A stretch of DNA of 64,000 nucleotides from Geothermobacter ehrlichii. Lineage in GTDB: Bacteria; Desulfobacterota; Desulfuromonadia; Desulfuromonadales; Geothermobacteraceae. Below are positions 30,511-38,908 of the stretch, one piece after another; the stretch's first letter is position 1, and each line of letters opens with the position of its first letter. The position numbers and the translations under genes were made by a program. The stretch lies in the NCBI RefSeq assembly GCF_008124615.1, contig NZ_VNIB01000005.1, positions 174,982-238,981 on the forward strand, read 5' to 3'. The notes beneath the pieces were generated by a model. That model was not told the origin of the DNA. It searched no databases and saw nothing but the letters and a program-made list of their open reading frames with translations.

Positions 30511-31050
30511 ATGTTCAGACAGGATCCGAACAGAACGCGCCTGGGAATCCCGGCCCAACAGGTATTGCGGCTTGAGGAATCGATCAGCGACGCCCAGGTC
30601 AGCGTGCCCGGATATCCTTCGCAGATGGCCCGGGCCTATCTCTGCGTCTTCCAGACAGGTTCCGGGTTGCGTGTCACCGTGGTACTGCACCTGCTGACGT
30701 CCAATCGCCTGGTCTTCTTTCTCAATTCAGGAGGCCCGCTCGGCAAGGACGATGCCTGTCGGGTGCTGGGGGAGGGGATGCAGTTCGCCGAGTCCCTCGG
30801 TTTCATGCTCGGCAATCTCGATTTCCATCGCCTGTCACCGGCCGAGCGCCAGGAGTTGTGGAATTCTCTGCCGCTGGAGAAAGGGCTGGCCGCCGCTTCG
30901 CCGTCACGGCCGGCATCCGCCGCAGAACGGGAGAACGGGCCGTCCGTCGAAGAGCCGCCGGCCCTTCGCACAGAATGGACGGTAGAAGAGATGCAGCTCA
31001 AACGGCGCCGGTTCATCGAAAATCTCGGCCGTCTTCTGGCCATGCTCTGA
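30511..31050 (+). CDS. Conserved-looking protein of unknown function
   Basis: A 179-residue soluble protein I do not recognise. It has an ordered N-terminal part (about residues 1-120, containing VSVPGYPSQMARAYLCVFQ, VTVVLHLLTSNRLVFFLNSGG and GMQFAESLGFMLGNLDFHRL). A Pro/Ser/Glu-rich linker and a basic helical tail (LKRRRFIENLGRLLAML) follow. It has no signal peptide or membrane helix. It lies 3 nt after the PfkB gene and 10 nt before a TPR lipoprotein gene, so it belongs to that operon. GC content and codon use match its neighbours, so it is probably a real gene. Confidence 0.65.
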   Translation: MFRQDPNRTRLGIPAQQVLRLEESISDAQVSVPGYPSQMARAYLCVFQTGSGLRVTVVLHLLTSNRLVFFLNSGGPLGKDDACRVLGEGMQFAESLGFMLGNLDFHRLSPAERQELWNSLPLEKGLAAASPSRPASAAERENGPSVEEPPALRTEWTVEEMQLKRRRFIENLGRLLAML

Positions 31051-31060
31051 GGAGGTTCCC

Positions 31061-31807
31061 TTGTTTCGACGGAAGGCTCTGCTGCTTCTTCTCTTTCTGC
31101 TCGCAGCCTGTGTGCCGGTCAACGACACCGCCGACGGCCTCGACCCCGAGGTGCATGTCAAGCTCGGGCTCTCCTATCTGCAGGAAGGGGACGCGACCAG
31201 GGCCCTGAAGGAGTTCCTGCAGGCGGTCGAAGGGGCTCCGCGCAACGCCGAGGCGCAGGCCGGTCTGGCTCAGGTCTATCATCTGAAAAAGGCGTTCGAG
31301 CTGGCCGAAAAACACTATCTCGAGGCGATCGCCCTGAGCGGAAACAATCCCGAATACCACAACAATCTCGGTGCACTCTACCTCGACATGAAGCGTTGGG
31401 ACGACGCCATCCGGCATTTCCGCCTGGCGGCGGAGAATCTGCTGTTCGACCGGCCGGCCCTGGCGCGTACCGGCATGGCAGTTGCGCAGCTCAAGAAGGG
31501 GGACAATTTCGGAGCTATCGAAAGCTGCAAGGCGGCCCTGCTCGACGACTACCAGTTGCCGCAGGCCCATTTCTTTCTGGGCGAGGCCTACCAGGCTCTC
31601 GGCCGTCTCGACGAGGCGATCGCCTCCTATCGTCAGGCCCTGAACCTGGCGCCCAACTACCTGCTTGCCCACTATCAGCTGGGGATGGCCTACCTGAAGC
31701 AGAAGAAGAACGATCTGGTCCGCCCCGAGTTCGAAAAGGTGATTGAACTGGCGCCCCAGTCGGAACAGGCGCGGCTGTCGCGCGAATACCTGAAACTGCT
31801 CGACTGA
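31061..31807 (+). CDS. TPR-repeat lipoprotein (PilF/Tgl-like)
   Basis: A 248-residue lipoprotein starting at TTG 31061 with GAGGAGG upstream. Its signal ends in the lipobox LLAAC (Cys about residue 17). About six tetratricopeptide repeats cover the rest, for example VHVKLGLSYLQEGDATRALK, AQAGLAQVYHLKKAFELAEK, YHNNLGALYLDMKRWDDAIR and AHFFLGEAYQALGRLDEAIA. The size and repeat content resemble PilF/PilW/Tgl, the outer-membrane pilotins for type IV pilus secretins. No pilus genes lie nearby in the window, so this role is only a possibility. Confidence 0.85.
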   Translation: MFRRKALLLLLFLLAACVPVNDTADGLDPEVHVKLGLSYLQEGDATRALKEFLQAVEGAPRNAEAQAGLAQVYHLKKAFELAEKHYLEAIALSGNNPEYHNNLGALYLDMKRWDDAIRHFRLAAENLLFDRPALARTGMAVAQLKKGDNFGAIESCKAALLDDYQLPQAHFFLGEAYQALGRLDEAIASYRQALNLAPNYLLAHYQLGMAYLKQKKNDLVRPEFEKVIELAPQSEQARLSREYLKLLD

Positions 31808-31892
31808 CGCCGTCGCCCGGTAACAATTTAAATCTCCCATCTTTTCGAGCCGATAAGTCATTGAAGGCGCAGTTTCCATCGGGGAGGAGTCC

Positions 31893-32405
31893 ATGGTTAT
31901 CGAATGCCCATCCTGTCGCGCCCGTTACCGGATCGATCCGTCGGGCATCGACAAGAAAGTGGCGCGCGTCAGGTGTCCCAAGTGCGGTCACGGCTTCGAA
32001 ATCGACCTTGCCGGACCGGCCAGGCCGAAGATCCTCATTGTCGATGATGCCCGCTTTTTTCGCGAAGTGGTGCTCGACATCCTGAGCCAGCTCGCCGTCA
32101 CCATCCTCAAGGCTGGTGACGGCGACGAGGCCCTCGACCTGATCCGCGGCGAAAGGCCCGACCTGGTCATCCTCGATCTGAAACTTCCCGGCAAGGACGG
32201 GTATCAGCTGGTGCGCGAGGTGCGGGCCGATCCAGCCTTGGCGTCGACGAAGCTGCTCGCCATGAGCAGCGTCTATCGCGGCGAAGACGAGATCCGCAGG
32301 ATCATGCAGATCGGCGCCGACGATTTTCTCAACAAGTCCTTCCGCCCAGAGCAGCTGCTGTTGAGGGTACGCAAGCTGCTGGATGCTGCATCCGGTCATG
32401 TCTGA
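31893..32405 (+). CDS. Zinc-ribbon/receiver-domain response regulator
   Basis: A 170-residue protein that joins an N-terminal MJ0042-type zinc ribbon (two CxxC pairs: CPSCRARYRIDPSG and CPKCGHGFEI) to a complete receiver domain (about residues 47-165). The receiver has ILIVDDARFF, phospho-Asp in VILDLKLPGKDG, Ser/Thr in LLAMSS and Lys in LNKSF. It has no DNA-binding output. Similar zinc-ribbon and CheY-like fusions occur in Deltaproteobacteria and may act in polar or motility signalling, but this is not established. GGGAGGAG precedes ATG 31893. The 3' end overlaps the purine nucleoside phosphorylase start by 8 nt. Confidence 0.85.
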   Translation: MVIECPSCRARYRIDPSGIDKKVARVRCPKCGHGFEIDLAGPARPKILIVDDARFFREVVLDILSQLAVTILKAGDGDEALDLIRGERPDLVILDLKLPGKDGYQLVREVRADPALASTKLLAMSSVYRGEDEIRRIMQIGADDFLNKSFRPEQLLLRVRKLLDAASGHV

Positions 32406-33237
32406 GCTGATTTCCGATATCGCCGCGGCCAGGGCGAAACTGGGCGAGGAGCCCTGCGATTTCGCCCTGATTCTTGGTTCGGGGCTCGGGGAGGTGGCCG
32501 GTGAGCTGGTAACGGGGGCGGGAGTTCCTTTCAGCGAGCTTCCCGACTGTCCTGCGCGCAGCCTGATCCCGGGACACGGCGGGCAGGTTTTTCCCTGCCG
32601 TTTCGGAAAGCTTCGTGGCCTCGTCTTTCAGGGCCGCTTTCACTGCTACCAGGGACTGAGCGCCTATCAGGCCGCCTGGCCGGTTCGGCTAGCCGCAGTT
32701 CTAGGTGTCCGCCGGCTGGTGGTGACCAGCGCCGTTGGCGCCATCAACCGGGCTTTTGCACCGGGCGATCCGGTTTTCGTCGAGGATCATCTCAACCTGC
32801 TCGGCGACAATCCGCTGCGCGGCATCGAACCGCCCGTCTTCGCCGATCTCTGCCACCTCTACCCGACCGAGCTCTACCCGCAGCTGGCTGATCGCGCCGA
32901 GAAGAAGGGGATTGTTTTGCGCCGGGGCGTGCTGGCGGCGATGTCCGGTCCCAGCTATGAGACGCCGGCCGAAATCCGCATGCTCGAACGGCTCGGGGCC
33001 GATGTGGTCTCCATGTCGATGGTGCCGGAAACAGTGCTGGCCGCCGGCCTTGGCCTGGACATTCTCGGCCTGGCCCTGGTGACCAACAAGGCTGCCGGCA
33101 GAAGCGATGCCCGCCTCGATCACCGGGAGGTTCTGAACGTTGGTCGGACCTTCGGCGCAACCCTGCGGCAGCTGCTGCCGGACCTGCTGGACATCTTTGT
33201 CGCCCGACCGCAAATTAATACCGTCTCGACTTTCTAA
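32398..33237 (+). CDS. Purine-nucleoside phosphorylase
   Basis: A 279-residue trimeric-class PNP that cleaves inosine or guanosine to the base and ribose-1-phosphate. It has FALILGSGLGEVAGEL, IPGHGGQVFPCRFG (phosphate loop), FQGRFHCYQG, VTSAVGAINRAFAPGDPVFVEDHLN, AMSGPSYETPAEIRMLERLGADVVSMSMVPE and ALVTNKAAG (the Asn of the purine pocket). I chose ATG 32398; an in-frame ATG at 32383 is possible. Neither has a good Shine-Dalgarno, so translation is likely coupled to the upstream gene. With mtnP nearby it forms a purine salvage group. Confidence 0.92.
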   Translation: MSELISDIAAARAKLGEEPCDFALILGSGLGEVAGELVTGAGVPFSELPDCPARSLIPGHGGQVFPCRFGKLRGLVFQGRFHCYQGLSAYQAAWPVRLAAVLGVRRLVVTSAVGAINRAFAPGDPVFVEDHLNLLGDNPLRGIEPPVFADLCHLYPTELYPQLADRAEKKGIVLRRGVLAAMSGPSYETPAEIRMLERLGADVVSMSMVPETVLAAGLGLDILGLALVTNKAAGRSDARLDHREVLNVGRTFGATLRQLLPDLLDIFVARPQINTVSTF

Positions 33238-33286
33238 GTATTTGAAAACCTATCGAAAAACCATTAATTCGTGCGGGTCGGGCGGC

Positions 33287-33314
33287 TTGACAGGTCCCCT
33301 GCCCGTGTTAGACT
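33287..33314 (+). promoter_or_regulatory. Candidate sigma-70 promoter for the single-domain response regulator
   Basis: TTGACA (33287-33292), a 16-nt spacer and TAGACT (33309-33314), located 48 nt upstream of the ATG at 33362. The match is good for this GC-rich genome. Confidence 0.55.
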
Positions 33315-33361
33315 TTTTTTGCAGGGCAAAAAAGAAATTAGACTCGGAGCGAAGTCCGTTT

Positions 33362-33727
33362 ATGCAGACGATAGAGAAAATTCTGATTGTTGATGACGAA
33401 GAGAACGCCCGCATCGGTTTGAGCAAGCTGCTTAGCCAGGAAGGGTACGAAGTCGAAAGTGTCGCCAACGGGATCGAGGCACTGGAATACCTGCGCCGCA
33501 AAAAGGTCAACCTGGTCATCAGCGACATCAACATGCCGGAAATGAACGGTATCACCTTTCTGCGCGAGCTGCACAAGAAACATCCCGAGACCCATGTCAT
33601 CATGATCACCGCTTACGGCGGCGTCGAGTCCTATCTTGACGCGATGAATCTCGGCGCTTTCGAGTACCTGCACAAGCCGGTCAGGCTGGATGAGCTGAAA
33701 TCGATCATGCGCAAGATAGCCAACTGA
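33362..33727 (+). CDS. Single-domain response regulator (CheY-like)
   Basis: A 121-residue stand-alone receiver with all functional residues: acidic pair in [10 protein letters not shown], phospho-Asp in [12 protein letters not shown], switch Thr in VIMITAYGG and Lys in [10 protein letters not shown]. The sequence most resembles the receivers of NtrC-type regulators, but no output domain follows; the stop is clean. The UspA gene begins 33 nt downstream, and a receiver-kinase gene lies 600 nt downstream and could supply phosphoryl groups. Confidence 0.92.
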   Translation: MQTIEKILIVDDEENARIGLSKLLSQEGYEVESVANGIEALEYLRRKKVNLVISDINMPEMNGITFLRELHKKHPETHVIMITAYGGVESYLDAMNLGAFEYLHKPVRLDELKSIMRKIAN

Positions 33728-33759
33728 CGGTTCCCCAGCCGGGGCAAAAGGGGGTCACC

Positions 33760-34209
33760 ATGAAGAATTTTCAAAACGTTCTGTTCGCAACCGATTTCTC
33801 TGCCGGTTCCGATTTCGCCTTCGATTACGCTTACTCCCTCGCGCGCCGGTTCAGTGCCGATCTGCACATCATTCACGTCATCAACGAGCCGGTCGACCTG
33901 CGCGGTTTCTACGTGCCGCACATCTCCTTCGACAAGTTGGAGGAGGAGATCGAAGAGGGGGCCCGCAAGATGATGGACAGATTCCGCCGGACCCATGCCG
34001 CCGATTACGACAAGGTCGTCACCCACATCGTCGCGGGCATTCCCTACGACGAGATCATCCGCAAGGCGACAGAGGTCAGCGCCGACCTGATCGTCATGGG
34101 GACCCACGGCCGTACCGGTCTCGATCATGTCCTTTTCGGCAGCACGGCGGAAAAGGTGGTGCGCAAGTCGCCGATTCCGGTCCTGACCATCCGCTGTCAG
34201 GAAGACTGA
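33760..34209 (+). CDS. Universal stress protein, UspA family
   Basis: A 149-residue cytosolic protein with the Usp fold: [26 protein letters not shown] at the start and the ATP-binding motif [29 protein letters not shown] at the end (G-2x-G-9x-G-S/T). It probably binds ATP and is induced by stress or growth arrest. A run of G before ATG 33760 (AAAAGGGGG) serves as ribosome binding site. It follows the single-domain regulator closely, so both may share the promoter at 33287. Confidence 0.95.
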   Translation: MKNFQNVLFATDFSAGSDFAFDYAYSLARRFSADLHIIHVINEPVDLRGFYVPHISFDKLEEEIEEGARKMMDRFRRTHAADYDKVVTHIVAGIPYDEIIRKATEVSADLIVMGTHGRTGLDHVLFGSTAEKVVRKSPIPVLTIRCQED

Positions 34210-34249
34210 CCGGCCCCCGTCCGTCGCCGCGCCGCAGAGCCGCATTTTA

Positions 34250-34289
34250 ACCCCTTGTTTTTGCTTGTCATCCAGGGCGAACAAGGGGT
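34250..34289 (+). terminator. Candidate terminator after uspA
   Basis: A 10-bp perfect inverted repeat ACCCCTTGTT/AACAAGGGGT with a 20-nt loop, followed by a pyrimidine-rich ATTCTTCTTCC. It ends 46 nt before the next gene. Confidence 0.45.
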
Positions 34290-34334
34290 ATTCTTCTTCC
34301 CGTCAACCCGCCTTTTGCTTCTCCGGACCAGCGT

Positions 34335-35498
34335 ATGCAGGCAAAAATTGTCGTCATCGATGATGAACGGATCATTCTCGAGCTGACCTCCATGGTGCTC
34401 ACCAGCCGGGGGTTCGAGGTCCACCTGGCGGAAGACGCTATTGCCGGACTCGAACTGGTCGAGAAGTTGCGCCCTGAAGTCGTCCTGCTCGATTACATGA
34501 TGCCGAAAATGGACGGTCTGACCGCTCTGAAGCACATCCGCCGCGAGTTCCCGGAAACCTATGTTATCATGTTCACCGGCAAGGGCTCGGAAGAGGTTGC
34601 CGTCGAGCTGATGAAGGCCGGCGCTTCCGACTACATCCTCAAGCCCTTTTCCAACCAGAACCTGGTCGAGCGGATCGAGACCGTCTTGCGGCTGCGGCGG
34701 ATCGAGCTGCACAACCTCGAGCTGATGCACGAGCGGGAGCGCCTGCTGCGGGAGGTCGAGGAATGGAACCTCGAACTGGAACGGCGTGTGCTGGAGAAGA
34801 GCCGGGAGCTGGAACGGGCGCACGCCGAGATCCTGCAGGCCGAAAAGCTGGCTGCTCTCGGCCATCTGGCGGCCGGCATGGCCCACGAGATCCGCAATCC
34901 CCTCAATTCGATCTCCCTGTTCACCCAGGTGCTGCGCAGCGCAGTGGCCGAGGATGCCGAAATGAGCTCCTACGCTGACAAGATCCTGGGCGAGGTGGAG
35001 CGGATCGACCAGCTGCTGGTCAAACTGCTCGGCGTCAGCCGGCAGCCGAAGGGGGATCCGGTCGACATTCACCTGCACCGGCTCATCAAGCGGGTTCTGG
35101 AGTCCTTCGACGAGCAGATCCGCCGCCAGGGGATCGAGGTCGAAGCCGACCTGCCGGCGGTGCCCGCCATCCGGGGCGATGAAGACGAAGTCGAGCAGAT
35201 CTTCACCAACCTGGTCTCCAACGCCGTCCATGAAATGGCCGACGGCGGACATCTCAGGCTGGCGCTGCGGCAGGTCGATGGCCGGATCGACATCGAGGTG
35301 GCCGACAGCGGCGGCGGCATTCCCCAGGAACACCTGAGCCAGATCTTTGACCCCTTCTTCACCACCAAGGAGCGGGGAACCGGGTTCGGTCTCTCCGTGG
35401 TGCTGCGCATCGTCAAGTCGATGGGCGGAAAGGTCCGCGTCGAAAGCACGCCCGGCCAAGGCGCAACCTTTTTCGTTTCCCTGCCGACCAAGGGTTGA
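34335..35498 (+). CDS. Receiver-histidine kinase hybrid (soluble)
   Basis: A 387-residue cytosolic kinase. It has an N-terminal receiver (about residues 1-125: IVVIDDERI, VVLLDYMMPKMDG, LKPFS), a coiled coil (about 128-170), a HisKA domain with the H-box AAGMAHEIRNPLNSISLF, and an HATPase with NLVSNAVHEMADGG, VADSGGGIP, FFTTKERGTGFGLSVV. It has no membrane helix, so it responds to phosphorylation of its own receiver by another kinase. The H-box matches the NtrB/ZraS type that usually pairs with sigma-54 regulators. One such regulator lies at 44465, but a pairing is only a guess. Confidence 0.93.
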   Translation: MQAKIVVIDDERIILELTSMVLTSRGFEVHLAEDAIAGLELVEKLRPEVVLLDYMMPKMDGLTALKHIRREFPETYVIMFTGKGSEEVAVELMKAGASDYILKPFSNQNLVERIETVLRLRRIELHNLELMHERERLLREVEEWNLELERRVLEKSRELERAHAEILQAEKLAALGHLAAGMAHEIRNPLNSISLFTQVLRSAVAEDAEMSSYADKILGEVERIDQLLVKLLGVSRQPKGDPVDIHLHRLIKRVLESFDEQIRRQGIEVEADLPAVPAIRGDEDEVEQIFTNLVSNAVHEMADGGHLRLALRQVDGRIDIEVADSGGGIPQEHLSQIFDPFFTTKERGTGFGLSVVLRIVKSMGGKVRVESTPGQGATFFVSLPTKG

Positions 35499-35534
35499 GA
35501 TGGCGCCCGCACCGCATCAGGAAGAAGCCGGCCG

Positions 35535-37124
35535 ATGACGCTCCAGCTGCGGGATATTTCTCTGCCCATCGAACGGGACGAGGCGGAACTTCCTCGCGCC
35601 GTCGCCCGTGAACTGGGACTGAAACCGGCGGCCGTCCGTTCCCTGGAGGTTGTTCGCCGCTCCGTCGACGCCCGCCGCCGGCCGCGCATCCAGTTCGTCT
35701 ACACGGTCCGTTTCGAAGTCGACAACGAGGATGCCGTCCTGCACCGCAACCGGCGCAACCGCCGGCTTGCGCGGGTCGAAAAGCCCCGTTTCGAATTTCC
35801 GCAGAGTCGGCTCGACGGCCGCCGGGTGCTGGTGGCCGGCATGGGGCCGGCCGGCCTGTTCGCCGCATTGACGCTGGCGCGCTGCGGTGCCGACGTGATG
35901 CTGCTCGAACGGGGACGGCCCGTTGAACGGCGGGTCCGCGACGTCGAGCGTTTCTGGTCGGGAGGTGGTTTCGATCCGGTCAGCAACGTGCAGTTCGGCG
36001 AGGGGGGCGCCGGCACCTTTTCCGACGGCAAGCTGACCACGCGCATCAACCATCCGCATATCCGGCTCATTCTCGAAACTCTGGTCTCCTTCGGCGCGCC
36101 GCGCGAGATTCTGACCGACGCCAAACCGCACATCGGCAGCGACCGGCTGCGGGCGGTGCTCATCCGTTTTCGGCGCGCCCTCGAGCGGCTCGGCGTCGTG
36201 ATCCGCTTCGAGTCCTGCCTGACCGATCTGCTGCTGCAGGCGGGCAGGGTGATCGGCGGCGTGATCAACGAACGGGAGGAGTGGACCTGCGACGCCCTGG
36301 TGCTCGCTCCCGGTCACAGCGCCCGCGACACCTACGCCATGCTTGAAAAGAGGGGGGTGGCGCTCGAGGGCAAGGCTTTCGCCGTCGGTCTGCGGGTGGC
36401 GCATCCGGTGGAACTGATCAACCGCATCCAGTACGGTATGGCCGGCCATCCCCGGCTTGGGGCCGCCGACTACCGGCTGGCGTGGAACGATCCCGCCAGC
36501 GGGCGCGGCGTCTACAGCTTCTGCATGTGTCCCGGTGGCGAGATCGTCAATGCCGCCTCCGAAACCGGAGGTGTGGTGGTCAACGGCATGAGCCGCTACC
36601 GGCGCAACGCCCCCCTGTCGAACAGCGCCCTGGTGGTCAGTGTCAGTCCGGACGATTTCGGAACCCACCCCCTCGACGGGGTCCGGTTCCAGCGCCGGCT
36701 CGAGCGTCGGGCTTTCGTTCTGGGGGGCGGCGACTACCGCGTTCCGGTGCAGAATCTGCTGGCCTTTCTCGGTCGCGGCACGGGACCGGTGGGGGCGATC
36801 TGCCGGCCGGGCGTCCGTGAGGCCGACCTTGCCGAGCTGCTGCCGGCCGGGCTGCTGGCGCCCTTGCGCGAGGGGATCGTGCGCTTCGACGGCAAAATGA
36901 AGGGATTTGTTACCGCCGAGGCGGTTCTGGCCGGCGTCGAGAGCCGGACTTCGGCACCGCTGCGCATCGTGCGCGACCGGGCCGGCGAATCGGTTTCCCA
37001 TCCCGGGCTCTTTCCGGCCGGGGAAGGGGCGGGCTATGCCGGCGGCATCATGAGCGCCGCCCTTGACGGCATGCGCGTGGCTGAGGGTATTATGAGCAAA
37101 CTTCAGACCGTGGAGACAACGTGA
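35535..37124 (+). CDS. FAD-dependent oxidoreductase (COG2509-like)
   Basis: A 529-residue flavoprotein. About 95 residues of an N-terminal domain (RDISLPIERDEAELPRAVAR onwards, ferredoxin-like in relatives) precede the dinucleotide-binding motif RVLVAGMGPAGLFAALTLA (GxGxxG) at about residue 97. Further on are QFGEGGAGTFSDGKLTTRI, CDALVLAPGHSARDTY, YSFCMCPGGEIVNA and the C-terminal FAD motif LFPAGEGAGYAGGIMSAA. This is the widespread family of uncharacterised FAD dehydrogenases; its substrate is unknown. The stop overlaps the GTG start of the next gene by 4 nt. Confidence 0.88.
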   Translation: MTLQLRDISLPIERDEAELPRAVARELGLKPAAVRSLEVVRRSVDARRRPRIQFVYTVRFEVDNEDAVLHRNRRNRRLARVEKPRFEFPQSRLDGRRVLVAGMGPAGLFAALTLARCGADVMLLERGRPVERRVRDVERFWSGGGFDPVSNVQFGEGGAGTFSDGKLTTRINHPHIRLILETLVSFGAPREILTDAKPHIGSDRLRAVLIRFRRALERLGVVIRFESCLTDLLLQAGRVIGGVINEREEWTCDALVLAPGHSARDTYAMLEKRGVALEGKAFAVGLRVAHPVELINRIQYGMAGHPRLGAADYRLAWNDPASGRGVYSFCMCPGGEIVNAASETGGVVVNGMSRYRRNAPLSNSALVVSVSPDDFGTHPLDGVRFQRRLERRAFVLGGGDYRVPVQNLLAFLGRGTGPVGAICRPGVREADLAELLPAGLLAPLREGIVRFDGKMKGFVTAEAVLAGVESRTSAPLRIVRDRAGESVSHPGLFPAGEGAGYAGGIMSAALDGMRVAEGIMSKLQTVETT

Positions 37125-38263
37125 AACAGATATTTGCCAGCGCCATCGGCGAGCGCGACTGGGTCGAGAGTGTTTTTCTGGTGCGGGAGAAGGTGACGGC
37201 CATGGCCAAGAACGGCAAGCCTTACCTGACCCTGAAGCTGATGGACCGTTCCGGCGAGATCGAGGGGCGGGTCTGGGACCGGGTCGACGAGCTGGGGGCC
37301 CTGTTCGACAAGGATGACTTCGTACGGGTCAGGGGACGTGCCAGCAGCTACCTGGGCCGGATGCAGCTGGTGGTGCAGGAGCTTGTCCGGGTGGATGAAA
37401 GCGAGGTAGATTTCGCTGACTTTCTTCCGGTCTGCGAGGTGCCCGTCGCCGATCTCGAGGCACAGTTGCGGCAGAAGGTCGATTCACTGAAGGATCCCCA
37501 CCTGCGGCGGCTGATGGAGTCCTTCGTCGCCGATGCCGACTTTCTTCGTGACTTTTGCAGCGCGCCGGCAGCCAAGTCGATGCACCACGTCTATCTCGGC
37601 GGCCTGCTGGAGCATTCCCTCTCCATCGCCGGGCTGGTCGATCTGGTTTGCGGCCATTATCCCTTTCTCAACCGCGACTTGCTGCTGGTCGGCGCCCTGC
37701 TGCACGATGTCGGCAAGATCTTCGAGCTCAGGTACAGCCGCAGTTTCGACTACACCGATGAAGGCAAGCTGCTCGGCCATATCGTCATGGGCGTGGAGAT
37801 GGTCGATGAGCGGATCGCGGGGCTGCCCGATTTTCCGCGCGATCTGGCGGTGCACCTGAAGCACCTGCTGCTGTCGCACCACGGCCAGTACGAGTACGGG
37901 TCGCCGAAGCGTCCCAAGACCCTGGAGGCGGTGGTGCTGAACTACCTCGACGACCTCGACTCGAAGCTGAACGGCATCCGCAGCCACATCAGCCGGGAGC
38001 AGGACCAGGGGGGGAACTGGACCAGCTATCACCGGCTCTACGAGCGCTATTTCTTCAAGGGCGAGATCGGTACCCAGGAGCAGGAGACGAAAACGCGGCC
38101 GCGGCCGCCGCTTGCTGCGTCCGGCGGTGAAAAGAAGGCGGCCGAGCCGAAGCCGCGTCCGGCCCGCAAGCACGACAGGCCCCTCTCGTTCAGCCTGGGA
38201 GAGCAGCTGCGCGGCAAGAATCTCGACCTTTTCGCCACGAGGGAGGATGAAGATGATCGTTGA
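37121..38263 (+). CDS. OB-fold/HD-domain 3'-5' exoribonuclease, YhaM-like
   Basis: A 380-residue protein from GTG 37121. An N-terminal OB-fold (about residues 15-95, KNGKPYLTLKLMDRSGEIEGRVWD) is followed by an HD hydrolase domain (about 145-300) with HHVYLGGLLEHSLSIAGL, LLHDVGKIFEL (HD metal site) and LLLSHHGQYEYGSPKRPKT. The order and motifs match YhaM, a Mn2+-dependent 3'-5' exonuclease on RNA and single-stranded DNA. A basic, Pro-rich tail of about 60 residues is added at the C-terminus, unlike the Bacillus protein. It overlaps both neighbours (4 nt upstream and 11 nt downstream). Confidence 0.88.
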   Translation: MKQIFASAIGERDWVESVFLVREKVTAMAKNGKPYLTLKLMDRSGEIEGRVWDRVDELGALFDKDDFVRVRGRASSYLGRMQLVVQELVRVDESEVDFADFLPVCEVPVADLEAQLRQKVDSLKDPHLRRLMESFVADADFLRDFCSAPAAKSMHHVYLGGLLEHSLSIAGLVDLVCGHYPFLNRDLLLVGALLHDVGKIFELRYSRSFDYTDEGKLLGHIVMGVEMVDERIAGLPDFPRDLAVHLKHLLLSHHGQYEYGSPKRPKTLEAVVLNYLDDLDSKLNGIRSHISREQDQGGNWTSYHRLYERYFFKGEIGTQEQETKTRPRPPLAASGGEKKAAEPKPRPARKHDRPLSFSLGEQLRGKNLDLFATREDEDDR

Positions 38264-38876
38264 AGCCTGGCCGGTGGGGCCACTGCAGGTCAACGCCTAT
38301 CTGGTCGGCTGTCCCGAGACCAGGGAGGCCATGCTGATCGACCCCGGCAGCGATCCGCAGACCCTGCTCGACGGTATCCGCAAGGCGGGAGTGAAGGTGC
38401 GCACCATCGTCTGTACCCACGGCCATTTCGACCACATCGGCGCCAACCGGGCGATGGTCACGGCGACCGGCGCCGAGCTCTGCATGCATGCCGAGGATGT
38501 GCCGCTGATCGGGCAGGCGACCATGCACGCCTCTCTCTACGGTCTGAGCACCGAGGAATCACCGCTGCCGGATCGTCTGCTGGCCGAGGGAGACAGCGTC
38601 CGGATCGGCAACCTGAGTTTCGACGTGCTGCATGTCCCCGGCCATTCGGCGGGCAGCATCTGCCTGGTCGGCGGCGGACACGCCTTTGTCGGTGACGTGC
38701 TCTTCGCCGGGTCGATCGGCCGCACCGACCTGCCCGGCGGCAACTTCGAGACCCTGGTCTCCGGCATCCGCGACAAACTGCTGGTGCTGCCCGACGATAC
38801 CCTGGTGCATCCGGGTCACGGACCGGACACCACCATTGGCCGGGAGAAGGCGGTCAATCCCTTCATCCGGGGATGA
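38253..38876 (+). CDS. MBL-fold metallo-hydrolase (glyoxalase II-like)
   Basis: A 207-residue metallo-beta-lactamase-fold hydrolase. The metal motif is THGHFDHIGANRAM (HxHxDH). The further ligands are HVPGHSAGSICL (His), GDVLFAGSIGRTDLPGG (Asp) and VHPGHGPDTTIGREKAVNPF (His), the pattern of YcbL/glyoxalase II-type enzymes that act on thioesters. I chose ATG 38253, 6 nt after GGGAGG, over ATG 38247, which abuts the ribosome binding site. It overlaps the exonuclease stop by 11 nt. The substrate is unproven; cytosolic S-acylglutathione-like or methylglyoxal-derived thioesters are typical. Confidence 0.9.
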   Translation: MIVEAWPVGPLQVNAYLVGCPETREAMLIDPGSDPQTLLDGIRKAGVKVRTIVCTHGHFDHIGANRAMVTATGAELCMHAEDVPLIGQATMHASLYGLSTEESPLPDRLLAEGDSVRIGNLSFDVLHVPGHSAGSICLVGGGHAFVGDVLFAGSIGRTDLPGGNFETLVSGIRDKLLVLPDDTLVHPGHGPDTTIGREKAVNPFIRG

Positions 38877-38908
38877 GCCCCGCTTTTTCCGCGCGAAAGG
38901 AGCTGGAC

